Part shown: positions 9,349 to 23,341 of the stretch, piece by piece
Layout: the number at the start of each line of letters is the position of its first letter
Numbering within the stretch: the stretch's first letter is position 1
NCBI RefSeq assembly: GCF_003730115.1
Contig: NZ_RJVP01000002.1
Span: forward strand, 62,001 to 126,000
Reading direction: 5' to 3'
DNA from: Pseudomethylobacillus aquaticus
GTDB taxonomy: Bacteria; Pseudomonadota; Gammaproteobacteria; Burkholderiales; Methylophilaceae
DNA: 64,000 nt
Made by a program: the position numbers and the translations under genes
Notes under the pieces: model-generated
What the model saw: only the letters and a program-made list of their open reading frames with translations
Databases searched by the model: none
What the model was told of the DNA's origin: nothing

Positions 9349-9743
9349 GTAAGCGCGCACCGCAGCCAGCATGGCGGCGGCGTTTTAGCTCCGACCTAAC
9401 CTGAAGGTTAGTCTGCACTGAAACGCCGGATGGGTAGTCACTATTACGCGATGTGGTACTGGAGACTGTAGGCCCGCACCGCGGCCAGCATGGCGGCGGC
9501 GTTTTAGCTCCGACTTAACCTGAAGGTTAGTCTGCACTGAAACGCCGGATGGGTAGTCACTATTACGCGATGTGGTACTGCAGACTGTAGGCCCGCACCG
9601 CAGCCAGCATGGCGGCGGCGTTTTAGCTCCGACCTAACCTGAAGGTTAGTCTGCACTGAAACGCCGGATGGGTAGTCACTATTACGCGACGTGGTATTGC
9701 AGACTGTAAGCGCGCACCGCGGCCAGCATGGCGGCGGCGTTTT
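9349..9743. repeat. 119-bp tandem repeat made of the hemE 3' end plus downstream spacer
   Basis: Three near-identical units with period exactly 119 bp: the segment ccagcATGGCGGCGGCGtttt recurs with its ATGG at 9371, 9490, 9609 and 9728. Each unit holds a copy of the last 20 or so hemE codons including the stop (read on minus as [19 protein letters not shown]) and a 55-bp spacer with a perfect hairpin CTAACC-TGAA-GGTTAG. Only the copy at 9682-9743 belongs to the intact gene; the three further downstream are fossils with a few, mostly silent, substitutions. This looks like repeated local duplication at the gene end. Confidence 0.93.
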
Positions 9744-10761
9744 CCGGGGGGGTCCACTGCGTGATGCCGTGCCCCAGGTTGAACACATGGCCATGGCCTT
9801 TGCCGTCCACGGCAGCGTAACTGGCCAGGATGCTGGCGACTTCTTTTTCGATGGCAGCCGGTGTGGATAGCAGGATGGCCGGGTCCAGATTGCCCTGCAG
9901 TGCCACCTGCTCACCGACGCGTGCGCGTGCGCTGCCGATGTCCACGGCCCAGTCCAGGCCCAGCGCATCCGCACCTATGCCTGCCTGCGCTTCCAGCCAC
10001 AGGCCGCCACCCTTGGTGAAGCTGATGCGTGGCACGATGCGGCCTTCATGTTCGCGCGTCAGGCCATGCATGATCTTTTCCAGATATTGCAGCGAGAACT
10101 CACGGTAAGCGTTGTGGGACAGCGCACCACCCCAGGAGTCGAATACCATCACCGCTTGTGCACCGGCGGCGATCTGCGCGTTGAGGTATTGGGTGACGGC
10201 TTGCGCGGTGATGTCCAGAATGCGGTGCAGCAGGTCCGGTCGTGTATACGCCATCTTCTTGATGGTGAGGAAATCGGTGCCGCCCTTGCCTTCCACCATG
10301 TAGGTGGCCAGTGTCCATGGGCTGCCAGCGAAGCCGATCAGCGGCACACGGCCGTTGATGGTGCGGCGGATCTGGCTGACGGCGTCGAACACATACTGCA
10401 GGCTGCCCATGTCCGGGACGGCAAGTTTGAGGATGTCGGCTTCTTCACGCAGTGTGCGCTCGAACTTGGGACCTTCGCCCTCTTCAAAATACAGGCCCAG
10501 GCCCATGGCATCCGGCACGGTGAGGATGTCAGAGAACAGGATGGAGGCATCCAGCAGCGGGTAGCGGTCCAGCGGTTGCAAGGTGACTTCGGTGGCGAAA
10601 TTCGGGCTTTTGCACAATTGCAGAAAGCTGCCAGCGTGTTTGCGGCTGTCACGGTACTCTGGCAGATAACGCCCGGCCTGACGCATCATCCACACCGGCG
10701 TGTATTCGGTGGATTCGCGCATCAGGGCACGCAGAAAGGTATCGTTTTGCAGGACAGTCAT
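9682..10761 (-). CDS. hemE: Uroporphyrinogen decarboxylase
   Basis: Heme-pathway enzyme converting uroporphyrinogen III to coproporphyrinogen III in the cytosol. From the ATG at 10761 the product has 359 residues, near the usual 354. Diagnostic features are [16 protein letters not shown] near residue 25, the catalytic aspartate in [15 protein letters not shown], and [17 protein letters not shown] prefer this ATG to the GTG three codons upstream because [13 protein letters not shown] aligns with the start of E. coli HemE. The last 20 codons are the founder of the 119-bp tandem repeat downstream. A terminator separates it from gltD, so it should have its own promoter. Confidence 0.96.
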   Translation of the reverse strand: MTVLQNDTFLRALMRESTEYTPVWMMRQAGRYLPEYRDSRKHAGSFLQLCKSPNFATEVTLQPLDRYPLLDASILFSDILTVPDAMGLGLYFEEGEGPKFERTLREEADILKLAVPDMGSLQYVFDAVSQIRRTINGRVPLIGFAGSPWTLATYMVEGKGGTDFLTIKKMAYTRPDLLHRILDITAQAVTQYLNAQIAAGAQAVMVFDSWGGALSHNAYREFSLQYLEKIMHGLTREHEGRIVPRISFTKGGGLWLEAQAGIGADALGLDWAVDIGSARARVGEQVALQGNLDPAILLSTPAAIEKEVASILASYAAVDGKGHGHVFNLGHGITQWTPPENAAAMLAAVRAYSLQYHVA

Positions 10762-10772
10762 CGGCTTCACTT

Positions 10773-10803
10773 AAAAAATTAGGGGATACGCAGCGGTATC
10801 CCC
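10773..10803 (-). terminator. Rho-independent terminator of gltBD
   Basis: On the minus strand GGGGATAC and GTATCCCC (10782-10789 and 10796-10803) pair around a 6-base loop, followed by TAATTTTTT. This ends the gltB-gltD transcript just before hemE. Confidence 0.85.
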
Positions 10804-10842
10804 CATGATTCTACTTCGGTTTGTGCTACGAACCAGCAGGCC

Positions 10843-12270
10843 TTAGCGAGGCAGCTCGGAAGACCCCATCAGGAACTCATCCACGGCACGTGCGCACTGA
10901 CGGCCTTCACGAATCGCCCAAACCACCAGTGACTGGCCACGGCGCATGTCGCCAGCGGCGAACACCTTGGCTTTGCTGGTGGTGTAGCAGCCTTCGCCAT
11001 CGGTGCTGGCCTTGGCGTTGCCGCGGTTGTCTTTCTCGACACCGAAGGCGTCCAGCACTTTCTGGATCGGGCTGACGAAACCCATGGCCAGCAGCACCAG
11101 ATCGGCCGGGATGGTGAACTCGGAGCCCGGCACTTCGGACATCTTGCCGTCTTTCCACTCGACCTTGGCGGCCTTCAGGGCGGTGACCTTGCCATGCTCG
11201 CCGATCAGGCCCTTGGTGGTGATAGACCAGTCACGGTTGGCGCCTTCTTCATGCGAACTGGAGGTGCGCATCTTGAGTGGCCAGTTCGGCCAGGTCAGTT
11301 CCTTGTTCTCTTTTTCAGGTGGCTGGGGCATCAGCTCGAACTGGGTGATGGAGACGGCGCCATGACGGTTGGAGGTGCCTACACAGTCGGAACCGGTATC
11401 GCCGCCGCCGATCACGACCACATGCTTGTTGGTGGCCATCACCTGATTGGGGATGGTGTCACCCGCCACCACCTTGTTCTGCGGGGTCAGGAAATCCATG
11501 GCGAACATCACGCCATCCAGCTCACGGCCGGGCACGGGCAGGTCACGTGGATGCTCGGCACCGCCCGCGAGGATCACGGCGTCGTATTCGCTGACCACCG
11601 CATCGGCACTGACGTTCTCGCCCACGTACTGGCCGGTGCGGAATTCCACGCCTTCGGCTTGCATCTGCGCCATGCGGCGGTCGATGTGGGACTTTTCCAT
11701 CTTGAAGTCAGGGATACCGTAACGCAGCAGGCCACCGATGCGGCTTTCTTTTTCCAGTACCACCACGTCGTGACCGGCGCGGGCCAGTTGCTGTGCAGCA
11801 GCCAGGCCAGCCGGGCCGGAACCGACCACAGCGACCTTTTTACCAGTCTTGTGCGTGGGTGGCTGAGGCACTACCCAGTCGTTCTCCCAAGCCTTGTCGA
11901 TGATGGCGTGTTCGATGGACTTGATACCCACGGCATCCGCATTGATGTTGAGCGTACAGGCGGCTTCGCATGGGGCCGGACAGATACGGCCGGTGAATTC
12001 GGGGAAGTTGTTGGTGGAATGCAGCACGTCGATGGCACGGCGCCAGTCCTGCTGATACACCAAATCATTCCAGTCCGGAATGATGTTGTTGATGGGACAG
12101 CCGCTCATGCAGAACGGGATGCCGCAGTCCATGCAACGCGCACCTTGCAGCTTGGCCTGATCGTCGGTCAGGTGCAGCACGAATTCCTTGTAGTTCTTGA
12201 TACGGTCCGGGACTGGCAGATAGTCTTCTGACAGTCGCTCGTACTCCATAAACCCGGTCACTTTACCCAT
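10843..12270 (-). CDS. gltD: Glutamate synthase (NADPH) small subunit
   Basis: Beta subunit of glutamate synthase: it takes electrons from NADPH through FAD and passes them via iron-sulfur clusters to GltB. The 475-residue product has the N-terminal cysteine cluster (C46, C49, C54, C58 and C97, C101, C105), the FAD-binding [13 protein letters not shown] near residue 150, and the NADPH-binding GGGDTGSDC. It follows gltB by 34 bases on the same strand and precedes a terminator. Confidence 0.96.
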   Translation of the reverse strand: MGKVTGFMEYERLSEDYLPVPDRIKNYKEFVLHLTDDQAKLQGARCMDCGIPFCMSGCPINNIIPDWNDLVYQQDWRRAIDVLHSTNNFPEFTGRICPAPCEAACTLNINADAVGIKSIEHAIIDKAWENDWVVPQPPTHKTGKKVAVVGSGPAGLAAAQQLARAGHDVVVLEKESRIGGLLRYGIPDFKMEKSHIDRRMAQMQAEGVEFRTGQYVGENVSADAVVSEYDAVILAGGAEHPRDLPVPGRELDGVMFAMDFLTPQNKVVAGDTIPNQVMATNKHVVVIGGGDTGSDCVGTSNRHGAVSITQFELMPQPPEKENKELTWPNWPLKMRTSSSHEEGANRDWSITTKGLIGEHGKVTALKAAKVEWKDGKMSEVPGSEFTIPADLVLLAMGFVSPIQKVLDAFGVEKDNRGNAKASTDGEGCYTTSKAKVFAAGDMRRGQSLVVWAIREGRQCARAVDEFLMGSSELPR

Positions 12271-12304
12271 AGCGTTTTATCAATCTCTATATTTAACTTG
12301 CGAC

Positions 12305-16972
<4,668 letters not shown>

Positions 16973-17241
16973 ACTATTTGCCCCTATCCATCCCTCGACT
17001 TCAAGACATCCTCGAAAATCTGCGGTGTGGCTGCGCAAAGGTGCTTGCACGGCGAACCGTCGATTGTGATTTTCAAGCTCTCTTTTCTTAAATCACGCAC
17101 AAATCGAAGGTATTTGCGCGTTGTACGGCCAAAATCAGCTTGGCCGCGATTATTCAGCGAACCTTCAATGTTACCGTCAAAATATTATGAGTTCAATCAC
17201 ATAGAGCAAAATTCATGCGCACACGAGGGGCATGGCCGCCT

Positions 17242-18522
17242 TTACCAGTGCGCGAAGATATTGTCAGCCGCCGCTATCGTGGCGGCAATGTCTTCTGCTG
17301 TATGTGCGGCAGAAACAAAGCCTGCTTCGAAAGCGGATGGAGCAAGATAGATGCCTGCTTCCAGCATGGCGTGGAAGAAGCGGTTGAACGCCTCCTTGTC
17401 TGACTGCATCACCGCATCGAAGCTGTCCGGGCAGCTGGCGCTGAAGTACAGGCCGAACATGCCACCCACATTCTGGCCGCTGAAGGTGACGCCAGCATTG
17501 CGTGCACTATTCACCAGCCCCTGCACCATTTGGTGCGTGGTCTGGTTCAGGCGTGCATGAAAATCGGGCGTCTGGATCAGCTTCAGTGTGGCGAGGCCGG
17601 CCGAAACCGCCACCGGGTTGCCGGACAAGGTGCCAGCCTGATACACCGGCCCCAGTGGAGCCAGACAATTCATGATGTCGCGGCGGCCACCAAACGCACC
17701 TACCGGCAGGCCGCCACCGATGACCTTGCCCAGCGTGGTCAGGTCAGGTGTGATGCCATACAGTGCTTGCGCGCCACCGAGTGCGACACGGAAGCCGGTC
17801 ATCACTTCATCAAAGATCAGCACTGCACCATGCTTGGTGCACTGTGCGCGCAACAGATTCAGGAAGTCGTTCTGCGGCACGATGAGGTTCATGTTGCCCA
17901 CCACCGGCTCTACGATGATGCAGGCGATCTCGCTGCCCATCTGCTCGAACAGCTGTTCGACCGCGGCATTGTCGTTGTAGGCCAGCGTCAGCGTGTGCGC
18001 GGCCAGCTCGGGTGGCACACCTGCGGAGCTGGGTTGGCCGAAGGTCAGTGCGCCAGAACCTGCCTTGACCAGCAGGGAATCAGCATGACCGTGATAGCAG
18101 CCTTCGAACTTGAGGATCTTGCTGCGGCCGGTGTAGCCACGTGCCAGGCGGATCGCGCTCATGGTGGCTTCGGTGCCGGAGCTGACCAGCCGGACCTGTT
18201 CCATGCTGGGCACCAGCGTCGAGATCAGCTCGGCCATCTCCAGTTCCAGTGCGGTCGGCGCGCCGAACGACAGGCTGTTCTCGGCAGCTTTTTGCACCGC
18301 AGCGAACACCTCAGGATGTGCATGTCCCAGGATCATCGGGCCCCAGGAACCCACGTAGTCTATGTATTCCTTGCCGTCTTCGTCCCACAGGCGCGAGCCT
18401 TTGCCGCGTTTGAAGAACACGGGTGTGCCGCCTACGGAGCGGAAAGCGCGCACCGGCGAGTTGACGCCGCCCGGGATCAGGCGCTGTGATTGTTCGAACA
18501 GTTGCTGGTTACGTGAGGTCAT
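17242..18522 (-). CDS. hemL: Glutamate-1-semialdehyde 2,1-aminomutase
   Basis: PLP enzyme forming 5-aminolevulinate from glutamate semialdehyde in the C5 pathway of tetrapyrrole synthesis. The 426-residue product has the expected length, the substrate-loop [25 protein letters not shown], and the PLP lysine in [12 protein letters not shown] (Lys266). Its start overlaps the thiE stop by 4 bases, so it is translationally coupled and belongs to the thiD-thiE-hemL operon. This linkage of thiamine and heme genes is common in betaproteobacteria. Confidence 0.97.
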   Translation of the reverse strand: MTSRNQQLFEQSQRLIPGGVNSPVRAFRSVGGTPVFFKRGKGSRLWDEDGKEYIDYVGSWGPMILGHAHPEVFAAVQKAAENSLSFGAPTALELEMAELISTLVPSMEQVRLVSSGTEATMSAIRLARGYTGRSKILKFEGCYHGHADSLLVKAGSGALTFGQPSSAGVPPELAAHTLTLAYNDNAAVEQLFEQMGSEIACIIVEPVVGNMNLIVPQNDFLNLLRAQCTKHGAVLIFDEVMTGFRVALGGAQALYGITPDLTTLGKVIGGGLPVGAFGGRRDIMNCLAPLGPVYQAGTLSGNPVAVSAGLATLKLIQTPDFHARLNQTTHQMVQGLVNSARNAGVTFSGQNVGGMFGLYFSASCPDSFDAVMQSDKEAFNRFFHAMLEAGIYLAPSAFEAGFVSAAHTAEDIAATIAAADNIFAHW

Positions 18523-19160
18523 GATGCTCGATGCGTGAATAATTGATGGAATTGTCGGGCAGTGTGCTCGATATCGGCACTATTCCAGAGCGCGCCGATC
18601 ACGGCAATCGCACTGGCGCCAGCCGCGATGGCCTGCGCTGCATTTTCTAGCGATATGCCACCGATGGCGACGCTGTCCGGCAAGCCCGCTTGCCTGGCCG
18701 TCTGGAACAGGGTCAGGCTGGCCTGCACGGCCTGCGGTTTGGTACCAGAGCTGAAACAGGCGCCGAATGCGATGTAATCGACCCCCGCTCCCGCTGCCGA
18801 GTTCGCCAGTTCGAGCTGGTCATAACAGGAGGCACCCAGCAGCTGATGCGGCGCCAGACGGGCACGTGCTGCCTGCAGGTCGCCGTCACTGGCACCCAGG
18901 TGTACGCCGTCGGCATCCAGTGCCAGGCAGAGCTTGAGGTCGTCATTGATGATCAATGGCACCTTGTACTGACGGCACAGCGGCAACAGTGCGCTGGCCT
19001 GGGCGATGCGCAGGCGCGAATCGGCCAGTTTGTTGCGGTATTGCAGCAGCGCCGCACCGCCGCGCAGGCTGGCTTCCACCATGCGGCACAGGGAGGCGGT
19101 GTCGTCCAGATCCGGCGTGACGGCGTACAGGCCGCGCAGTACGGGCTTAGCCCTGCTCAC
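18519..19160 (-). CDS. thiE: Thiamine-phosphate synthase
   Basis: Joins HMP-pyrophosphate and the thiazole phosphate to give thiamine phosphate. The 213-residue TIM-barrel protein has the family motifs GLYAVTPD at the N-terminus, LLQYRNK, the DDDxK-like [19 protein letters not shown], and [11 protein letters not shown]. The start is a GTG that overlaps the 3' end of thiD by 14 bases; the first residues of the mature fold ([10 protein letters not shown]) follow directly, so this start is reasonable. Middle gene of the thiD-thiE-hemL operon. Confidence 0.94.
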   Translation of the reverse strand: MSRAKPVLRGLYAVTPDLDDTASLCRMVEASLRGGAALLQYRNKLADSRLRIAQASALLPLCRQYKVPLIINDDLKLCLALDADGVHLGASDGDLQAARARLAPHQLLGASCYDQLELANSAAGAGVDYIAFGACFSSGTKPQAVQASLTLFQTARQAGLPDSVAIGGISLENAAQAIAAGASAIAVIGALWNSADIEHTARQFHQLFTHRAS

Positions 19161-20031
19161 TTTCGTCTTCCTCGTCGCGCGCCCAGAACATGCGGTCCGG
19201 GATGTACTGGCCCATGCCGGGACGGAACGCGTGGCGCAGGGTCTGCCAGGTGTATTCCTGAGCTTCCGCGACGGCTTCTTCCACGGTCAGGCCATGCGCC
19301 ATGCAGGCGGCGATGGCGGAGGTCAGGGTGCAACCGGAGCCGTGGTAGCTGCCGGGCAGGCGTTCCCAGTGGAAAGACTTGATCTGCCCCTTGCTGCCAT
19401 ACAGGGTGTTCACCACCTCGGCGCTGCGCTCGTGGGTGCCGGTGATCAGCACGTGCTCGCAGCCCATCTGCAGCAGGCGCTTGGCGCTGTCATCCAGCGA
19501 AGCATCTTCGTTGTCATCGTAATCGTCGTTGAAGGCCAGCCGGCGTGCTTCCAGGCTGTTGGGCGTGATCAGCGTGGCCTGCGGGAACAGCAGGTCTATC
19601 ATGGCCGCCTGCATCTCCTCATTGGCCAGCTCATCGCCGCGCCCGGAAGACAGCACCGGGTCGATCAGCAGGGGAATGTCCGGATAATCCGCCATGATCT
19701 CGGCGATGACCGCGATATTCTCCACGCTGCCCAGCATGCCCAGCTTGAAGGCAGAGACCTGCATGTCTTCCAGCACGATGCGCGCCTGCTCGTTGACCCA
19801 GTCGGCATCGAACACCATCACATTGTCCACGCCCAGCGTGTCCTGCACGGTCAATGCGGTGATCACGGACAGCGGGTGGCAGCCTATGCTGGCAAACGTC
19901 AGGATATCAGCCTGGATGCCGGCGCCACTGGTGGGGTCGGTGGCTGCAAAAGTCATGACGGCTGGAGGCATGGGGTTCATGTCAGGATGGATGGGGTTGC
20001 TGGAAAGACTGCGATTCGGGGTCTGGGGCAT
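19147..20031 (-). CDS. thiD: Hydroxymethylpyrimidine/phosphomethylpyrimidine kinase
   Basis: Phosphorylates HMP twice to supply the pyrimidine half of thiamine. The 294-residue product is a ribokinase-fold enzyme with FAATDPTSGAGIQADI (phosphate and HMP binding) near residue 28, DPVLSSGRG, and the C-terminal anion-hole motif GSYHGSGCTLTSAIAA. A stretch of about 25 residues precedes the first conserved strand, so a later start is possible. First gene of the operon; no TPP riboswitch was recognised in the 104 bases upstream. Confidence 0.95.
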   Translation of the reverse strand: MPQTPNRSLSSNPIHPDMNPMPPAVMTFAATDPTSGAGIQADILTFASIGCHPLSVITALTVQDTLGVDNVMVFDADWVNEQARIVLEDMQVSAFKLGMLGSVENIAVIAEIMADYPDIPLLIDPVLSSGRGDELANEEMQAAMIDLLFPQATLITPNSLEARRLAFNDDYDDNEDASLDDSAKRLLQMGCEHVLITGTHERSAEVVNTLYGSKGQIKSFHWERLPGSYHGSGCTLTSAIAACMAHGLTVEEAVAEAQEYTWQTLRHAFRPGMGQYIPDRMFWARDEEDESEQG

Positions 20032-20135
20032 TGTTTGTTCTGCTAGGACAGGCGTTGTGCCTGCACGGTTTTATGGAATTCAGCCCATCATTTTAGCGTA
20101 ATATGTGACTGAATAATCACGAAAGACAGTATGCG

Positions 20136-20300
20136 ATGAAAACCTGGATCTGTAATGTATGCGGCTGGATCTACGAAGAAGAAAAAGGCTGGCCTGAAGA
20201 CGGCATCCCCCCGGGTACGCGCTGGGAAGACGTGCCACCGAACTGGACCTGTCCGGAATGCGGCGTGCGCAAGGAAGATTTTGAGATGCTGGAGTTCTGA
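20136..20300 (+). CDS. Rubredoxin
   Basis: A 54-residue frame encoding a small one-iron electron carrier. The two knuckles CNVCGWIYEEEKGWPEDG (Cys6, Cys9) and CPECGVRKEDFEML (Cys39, Cys42), the GIPPGTRWEDVP turn and the PPNWTCP approach give a complete rubredoxin. Family members are normally 52-56 residues. It is divergent from thiD and followed by tRNA-Gly on the other strand. The Shine-Dalgarno is weak (GAAAGACAG). Partner reductase or oxidase genes are not nearby, so its electron acceptor is unknown. Confidence 0.93.
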   Translation: MKTWICNVCGWIYEEEKGWPEDGIPPGTRWEDVPPNWTCPECGVRKEDFEMLEF

Positions 20301-20336
20301 ACGCTCGCAGGCTTGCTGTCTGCATTCAGGGCTGGC

Positions 20337-20410
20337 TGGAGCGGGTGACGGGAATCGAACCCGCGTATCAAGCTTGGGAAGCTGGCGTTCTACCATTGAA
20401 CTACACCCGC
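20337..20410 (-). tRNA. tRNA-Gly (anticodon CCC)
   Basis: The minus strand reads as a cloverleaf: acceptor GCGGGTG pairs with CACCCGC, D arm GTTC/GAAC, anticodon loop TTCCCAA giving anticodon CCC, and T arm GCGGG-TTCGATT-CCCGT. Discriminator T and a chromosomally encoded CCA end at 20337. It closely resembles E. coli glyU. The anticodon stem has one C-U mismatch (CCAGC against GCTTG). Confidence 0.95.
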
Positions 20411-20418
20411 AGCGCTGC

Positions 20419-20527
20419 CCATTTTACGTGGCGAACGCCAGCCTGTGCAAACTTGTTCCAAGCCTGCTCACCCCTGCGTTCAGGTGGCGGCTGGTTTGCT
20501 AAAAGTGCTTGAACCTACGTAAAATGG
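20419..20527. repeat. 11-bp inverted repeat flanking the thiS leader
   Basis: CCATTTTACGT at 20419-20429 is exactly reversed and complemented by ACGTAAAATGG at 20517-20527, about 87 bases apart, between tRNA-Gly and thiS. The inner sequence can also pair partly (GCCAGCC with GGCGGCTGG). Its role is unknown; it could shape the thiS leader RNA or be a relic. Confidence 0.6.
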
Positions 20528-20558
20528 TGCTTTTACAGCTTAAGCTCCCGTTCACCCG

Positions 20559-20762
20559 ATGCATTTGTTGATCAACGGCAATTCCAGAGATTTTGACCAC
20601 AGCAGCCTCACTGTCGAGGCCTTGGTGACCCTGTTGGGCTTGCAGGGTAAACGTCTGGCCATCGAACTCAACGGTGATATCGTGCCGCGCAGCGCTTTTC
20701 AGGCGACCGCGCTCAAGGCCGGTGACAAGCTGGAGATCGTAGGCGCAGTGGGTGGCGGCTGA
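20559..20762 (+). CDS. thiS: Sulfur carrier protein ThiS
   Basis: 67-residue ubiquitin-fold carrier whose C-terminal Gly-Gly is converted to a thiocarboxylate that donates sulfur for the thiazole ring. The product ends in EIVGAVGGG, the diagnostic tail, and has the typical core [26 protein letters not shown]. It is 17 bases upstream of thiG and begins a plus-strand cluster thiS-thiG-apaG-mltA. Confidence 0.95.
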   Translation: MHLLINGNSRDFDHSSLTVEALVTLLGLQGKRLAIELNGDIVPRSAFQATALKAGDKLEIVGAVGGG

Positions 20763-20779
20763 GACATAGATACGGATAT

Positions 20780-21559
20780 ATGGATACATTGAATATCGCA
20801 GGCAAGTCTTACCATTCCCGCTTGCTGGTGGGCACGGGCAAGTACAAGGATTTCACCGAGACGCGTGCCGCCATCGACGCCAGTGGTGCCCAGATCGTCA
20901 CCGTGGCCATCCGCCGCACCAACATCGGCCAGAATGCCGGTGAGGCTTCGCTGCTGGATTACCTGCCGCCTGAAGAATTCACCTACCTGCCCAATACTGC
21001 GGGCTGCTATTCCGCCGATGATGCAGTGCGTACCTTGCGTCTGGCGCGCGAGCTGCTGGACGGCCACAAACTGGTCAAGCTGGAAGTGCTGGGTGACCCC
21101 AGGACGCTGTATCCCAACATGATCGAGACGCTGAAAGCCGCCGAGACTCTGGTCAAGGACGGGTTCGATGTCATGGTTTACTGTTCGGATGACCCCATCA
21201 TCGCCAAGCAGCTGGAAGACATCGGCTGCTGTGCGGTGATGCCGCTGGCCTCGCTGATCGGCTCCGGCATGGGCATCCTCAACCCCTGGAACCTGCAGAT
21301 CATTATCGAAAATGCCAATATCCCGGTGCTGGTGGATGCGGGCGTAGGCACGGCTTCAGACGCGGCCATCGCCATGGAGCTGGGTTGTCAGGGCGTGCTC
21401 ATGAACACGGCCATCGCCGCTGCGCGCGACCCCATCCTCATGGCCAGCGCCATGAAGCGTGCGGTCGAAGCCGGCCGTGATGCCTATCTGGCTGGCCGCA
21501 TGCCGAAAAAGCTCTACTCGGCCGCGCCTAGCTCCCCAACCAGCGGAATGATCGAGTAA
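20780..21559 (+). CDS. thiG: Thiazole synthase
   Basis: Forms the thiazole phosphate of thiamine from DXP, dehydroglycine and ThiS thiocarboxylate. The 259-residue TIM barrel has [12 protein letters not shown] at the start, the Schiff-base lysine in [30 protein letters not shown], and [20 protein letters not shown]. Length matches the family. It is cotranscribed with thiS. Thiazole oxidase or thiH is not in this window. Confidence 0.97.
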   Translation: MDTLNIAGKSYHSRLLVGTGKYKDFTETRAAIDASGAQIVTVAIRRTNIGQNAGEASLLDYLPPEEFTYLPNTAGCYSADDAVRTLRLARELLDGHKLVKLEVLGDPRTLYPNMIETLKAAETLVKDGFDVMVYCSDDPIIAKQLEDIGCCAVMPLASLIGSGMGILNPWNLQIIIENANIPVLVDAGVGTASDAAIAMELGCQGVLMNTAIAAARDPILMASAMKRAVEAGRDAYLAGRMPKKLYSAAPSSPTSGMIE

Positions 21560-21568
21560 GGACGCCAC

Positions 21569-21952
21569 ATGCCTACGCACAAACGCTATGAATTCTCGGT
21601 GCAGGTTGAAACAGCGTTTTTGGCCGAGCAGTCTGATGTCGAACAGAACCGTTACGCCTTTGCCTACACGGTCACCGTGACCAATGTGGGCACGGTGGCT
21701 GCGCAGCTGATCAGCCGTCACTGGGTCATCACCGATGCCCATGACGACGTCAACGAGGTGCGTGGTTTGGGCGTGGTCGGTGAGCAGCCGCTGCTGAAGC
21801 CGGGTGAACAGTTCCAGTACACCAGCGGTTCGGTGATCGCCACCCCGAGCGGCACCATGCAAGGCACTTATTACCTCACCGCAGAAGACGGCACCCAGTT
21901 CGAAGCCGCGATCGCGCAGTTCGAGCTGACCATGCCGCGCGTCCTGCACTAG
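21569..21952 (+). CDS. apaG: ApaG family protein
   Basis: 127-residue protein with a fibronectin-type beta sandwich. Motifs include FAYTVTVTNVGTVAAQLISRHW, EVRGLGVVGEQPLLKPGEQFQYTSG and GTMQGTYYLTAEDG, which run through the entire family. ApaG was linked to cobalt resistance and Ap4A metabolism in enterics, but its molecular role is uncertain. Here it sits 9 bases after thiG and 6 bases before mltA. Confidence 0.95.
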   Translation: MPTHKRYEFSVQVETAFLAEQSDVEQNRYAFAYTVTVTNVGTVAAQLISRHWVITDAHDDVNEVRGLGVVGEQPLLKPGEQFQYTSGSVIATPSGTMQGTYYLTAEDGTQFEAAIAQFELTMPRVLH

Positions 21953-21958
21953 GATACG

Positions 21959-23236
21959 ATGCGTCTGCCCCTGCTTGTCTGTCTGGTCCTGCTGCAAACC
22001 GCCTGCGGCCAGCAAGCCGTCAAGCCCGTCGCTCCGCCTCCCAGCCCGCCAGCCCAGCCCGCCCCTGCAACGCCGCCAGCGGCTCAGGGCGAGCTCCCTC
22101 CCGTGCAGATCCCGGTGGAGGGTGGCAAGCCGATGATCCAGCCCCAGCCTGTCGACAGCGTCAAGGCGGTCGATTACACCACCTTGCAGGCCGCCAGTTG
22201 GGAGCAGATGGAAGGCTTGCAGCAGGACGATCTGCGGCCGGCCTGGCCGGCCTGGCTGCAAAGCTGCAGCACGCTGGTCAACCGCGCTGCCTGGAAAGCA
22301 GTATGCGAAAGATCCGCCCAACTCAATCCGCGCAGCAGTGCCGCTATCCAGAGTTTTCTGCGTCAGCATTTCGATGTTTACCGCGCCACCAATGTGGATG
22401 GCAGCGACACCGGCCTGATCACCGGCTATTACCAGCCCTTGCTCAAAGGCAGCCGTAAAGCCACCGAGCGTTATCGTTATCCGCTGTACAGCCGCCCCGC
22501 TGATCTCATCACGGTAGAGCTGGGTGAGCTGTATCCGGAGCTGGCCAACAAGCGCGTGCGTGGCCGTCTGGTGGACGGCAAGCTGCTGCCCTATTACCCG
22601 CGCAGCGACATCGAAGCGCCTGCTGCGCCACTGCGCGGCCTGGAATTCATGTGGGTGGATGACATCATCGACCTGTTCTTCCTGCAGGTGCAGGGCTCGG
22701 GCATCATCCAGCTGGAATCGGGCGAACGCGTGCCCGTGGGCTATGCCGATCAGAACGGCTACAGTTACCAGTCCATAGGCAGAGTGCTGGTGGAGCGTGG
22801 CGAGATGACCCTGGAACAGGCGTCCATGCAGAGCATCAAGCAGTGGGGACGCAACAACCCGGACAAGCTGCGTGAGTTGCTCAACCAGAACCCGAGCTAT
22901 GTGTTCTTCCGTGAACTGCCAGCTGGTCTGCCCGGCCCGCTAGGTGCCTTGGGTGTGCCCATCGCCGCGCAGCGCAGTGTGGCGGTGGACCCGCGTTATA
23001 TCCCCTTGGGTGCGCCATTGTTCCTGTCCACGACCCAGCCCAACAGCAGTCAGGCCTTGCGCCAGCTGATGCTGGCACAGGATACGGGCGGTGCCATCAA
23101 AGGTGGCGTGCGGGCTGATTTCTACTGGGGTGCGGGTGCAGAAGCAGGTCAGCGCGCGGGTGCCATGAAGCAGCCGGGCAAGATCTGGGTGTTGCTTCCC
23201 AAAGGCTTCAAGTTGCGCGCGGCCAGCGCTAACTGA
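21959..23236 (+). CDS. mltA: Membrane-bound lytic murein transglycosylase A
   Basis: Outer-membrane lipoprotein that cleaves peptidoglycan with formation of 1,6-anhydro-muramyl ends. The signal peptide MRLPLLVCLVLLQTAC ends in a lipobox with the lipidated cysteine at 16, followed by a Pro/Ala-rich linker of about 55 residues. The MltA barrel includes LITGYYQPLLKGSR, DIIDLFFLQVQGSG and VGYADQNGYSYQSIGR. The C-terminal 3D domain has LMLAQDTGGAIKGGVRADFYWG, with the catalytic aspartate (ADFYWG). Complete at 425 residues; last gene of the thiS cluster. Confidence 0.95.
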   Translation: MRLPLLVCLVLLQTACGQQAVKPVAPPPSPPAQPAPATPPAAQGELPPVQIPVEGGKPMIQPQPVDSVKAVDYTTLQAASWEQMEGLQQDDLRPAWPAWLQSCSTLVNRAAWKAVCERSAQLNPRSSAAIQSFLRQHFDVYRATNVDGSDTGLITGYYQPLLKGSRKATERYRYPLYSRPADLITVELGELYPELANKRVRGRLVDGKLLPYYPRSDIEAPAAPLRGLEFMWVDDIIDLFFLQVQGSGIIQLESGERVPVGYADQNGYSYQSIGRVLVERGEMTLEQASMQSIKQWGRNNPDKLRELLNQNPSYVFFRELPAGLPGPLGALGVPIAAQRSVAVDPRYIPLGAPLFLSTTQPNSSQALRQLMLAQDTGGAIKGGVRADFYWGAGAEAGQRAGAMKQPGKIWVLLPKGFKLRAASAN

Positions 23237-23240
23237 ACCG

Positions 23241-23259
23241 CCTAAGCTCTCTTAGGTTT
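23241..23259 (+). terminator. Weak hairpin after mltA
   Basis: CCTAAG (23241-23246) and CTTAGG (23251-23256) pair around CTCT and are followed by TTT. The stem is only 6 bp, so termination here is tentative. Confidence 0.4.
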
Positions 23260-23341
23260 GAGCTGTGCTGGCATCAGGTTCATGTTCAGGTCCCGGCTTC
23301 TTACCTTCGCCGGTCATTTCTGACAGCGCATATAGCACGCG

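Noticed and set aside
9349-9743. CRISPR-like array at the hemE end
   Set aside because: The repeat is one continuous 119-bp unit without unique spacers, and it derives from hemE coding sequence; no cas genes are present.
20088-20396. Open frame of about 100 codons across tRNA-Gly
   Set aside because: Its start lies in the tRNA gene itself (the familiar VERQLPKLDTRVRFPSPAP-type artefact) and it overlaps rubredoxin antisense.
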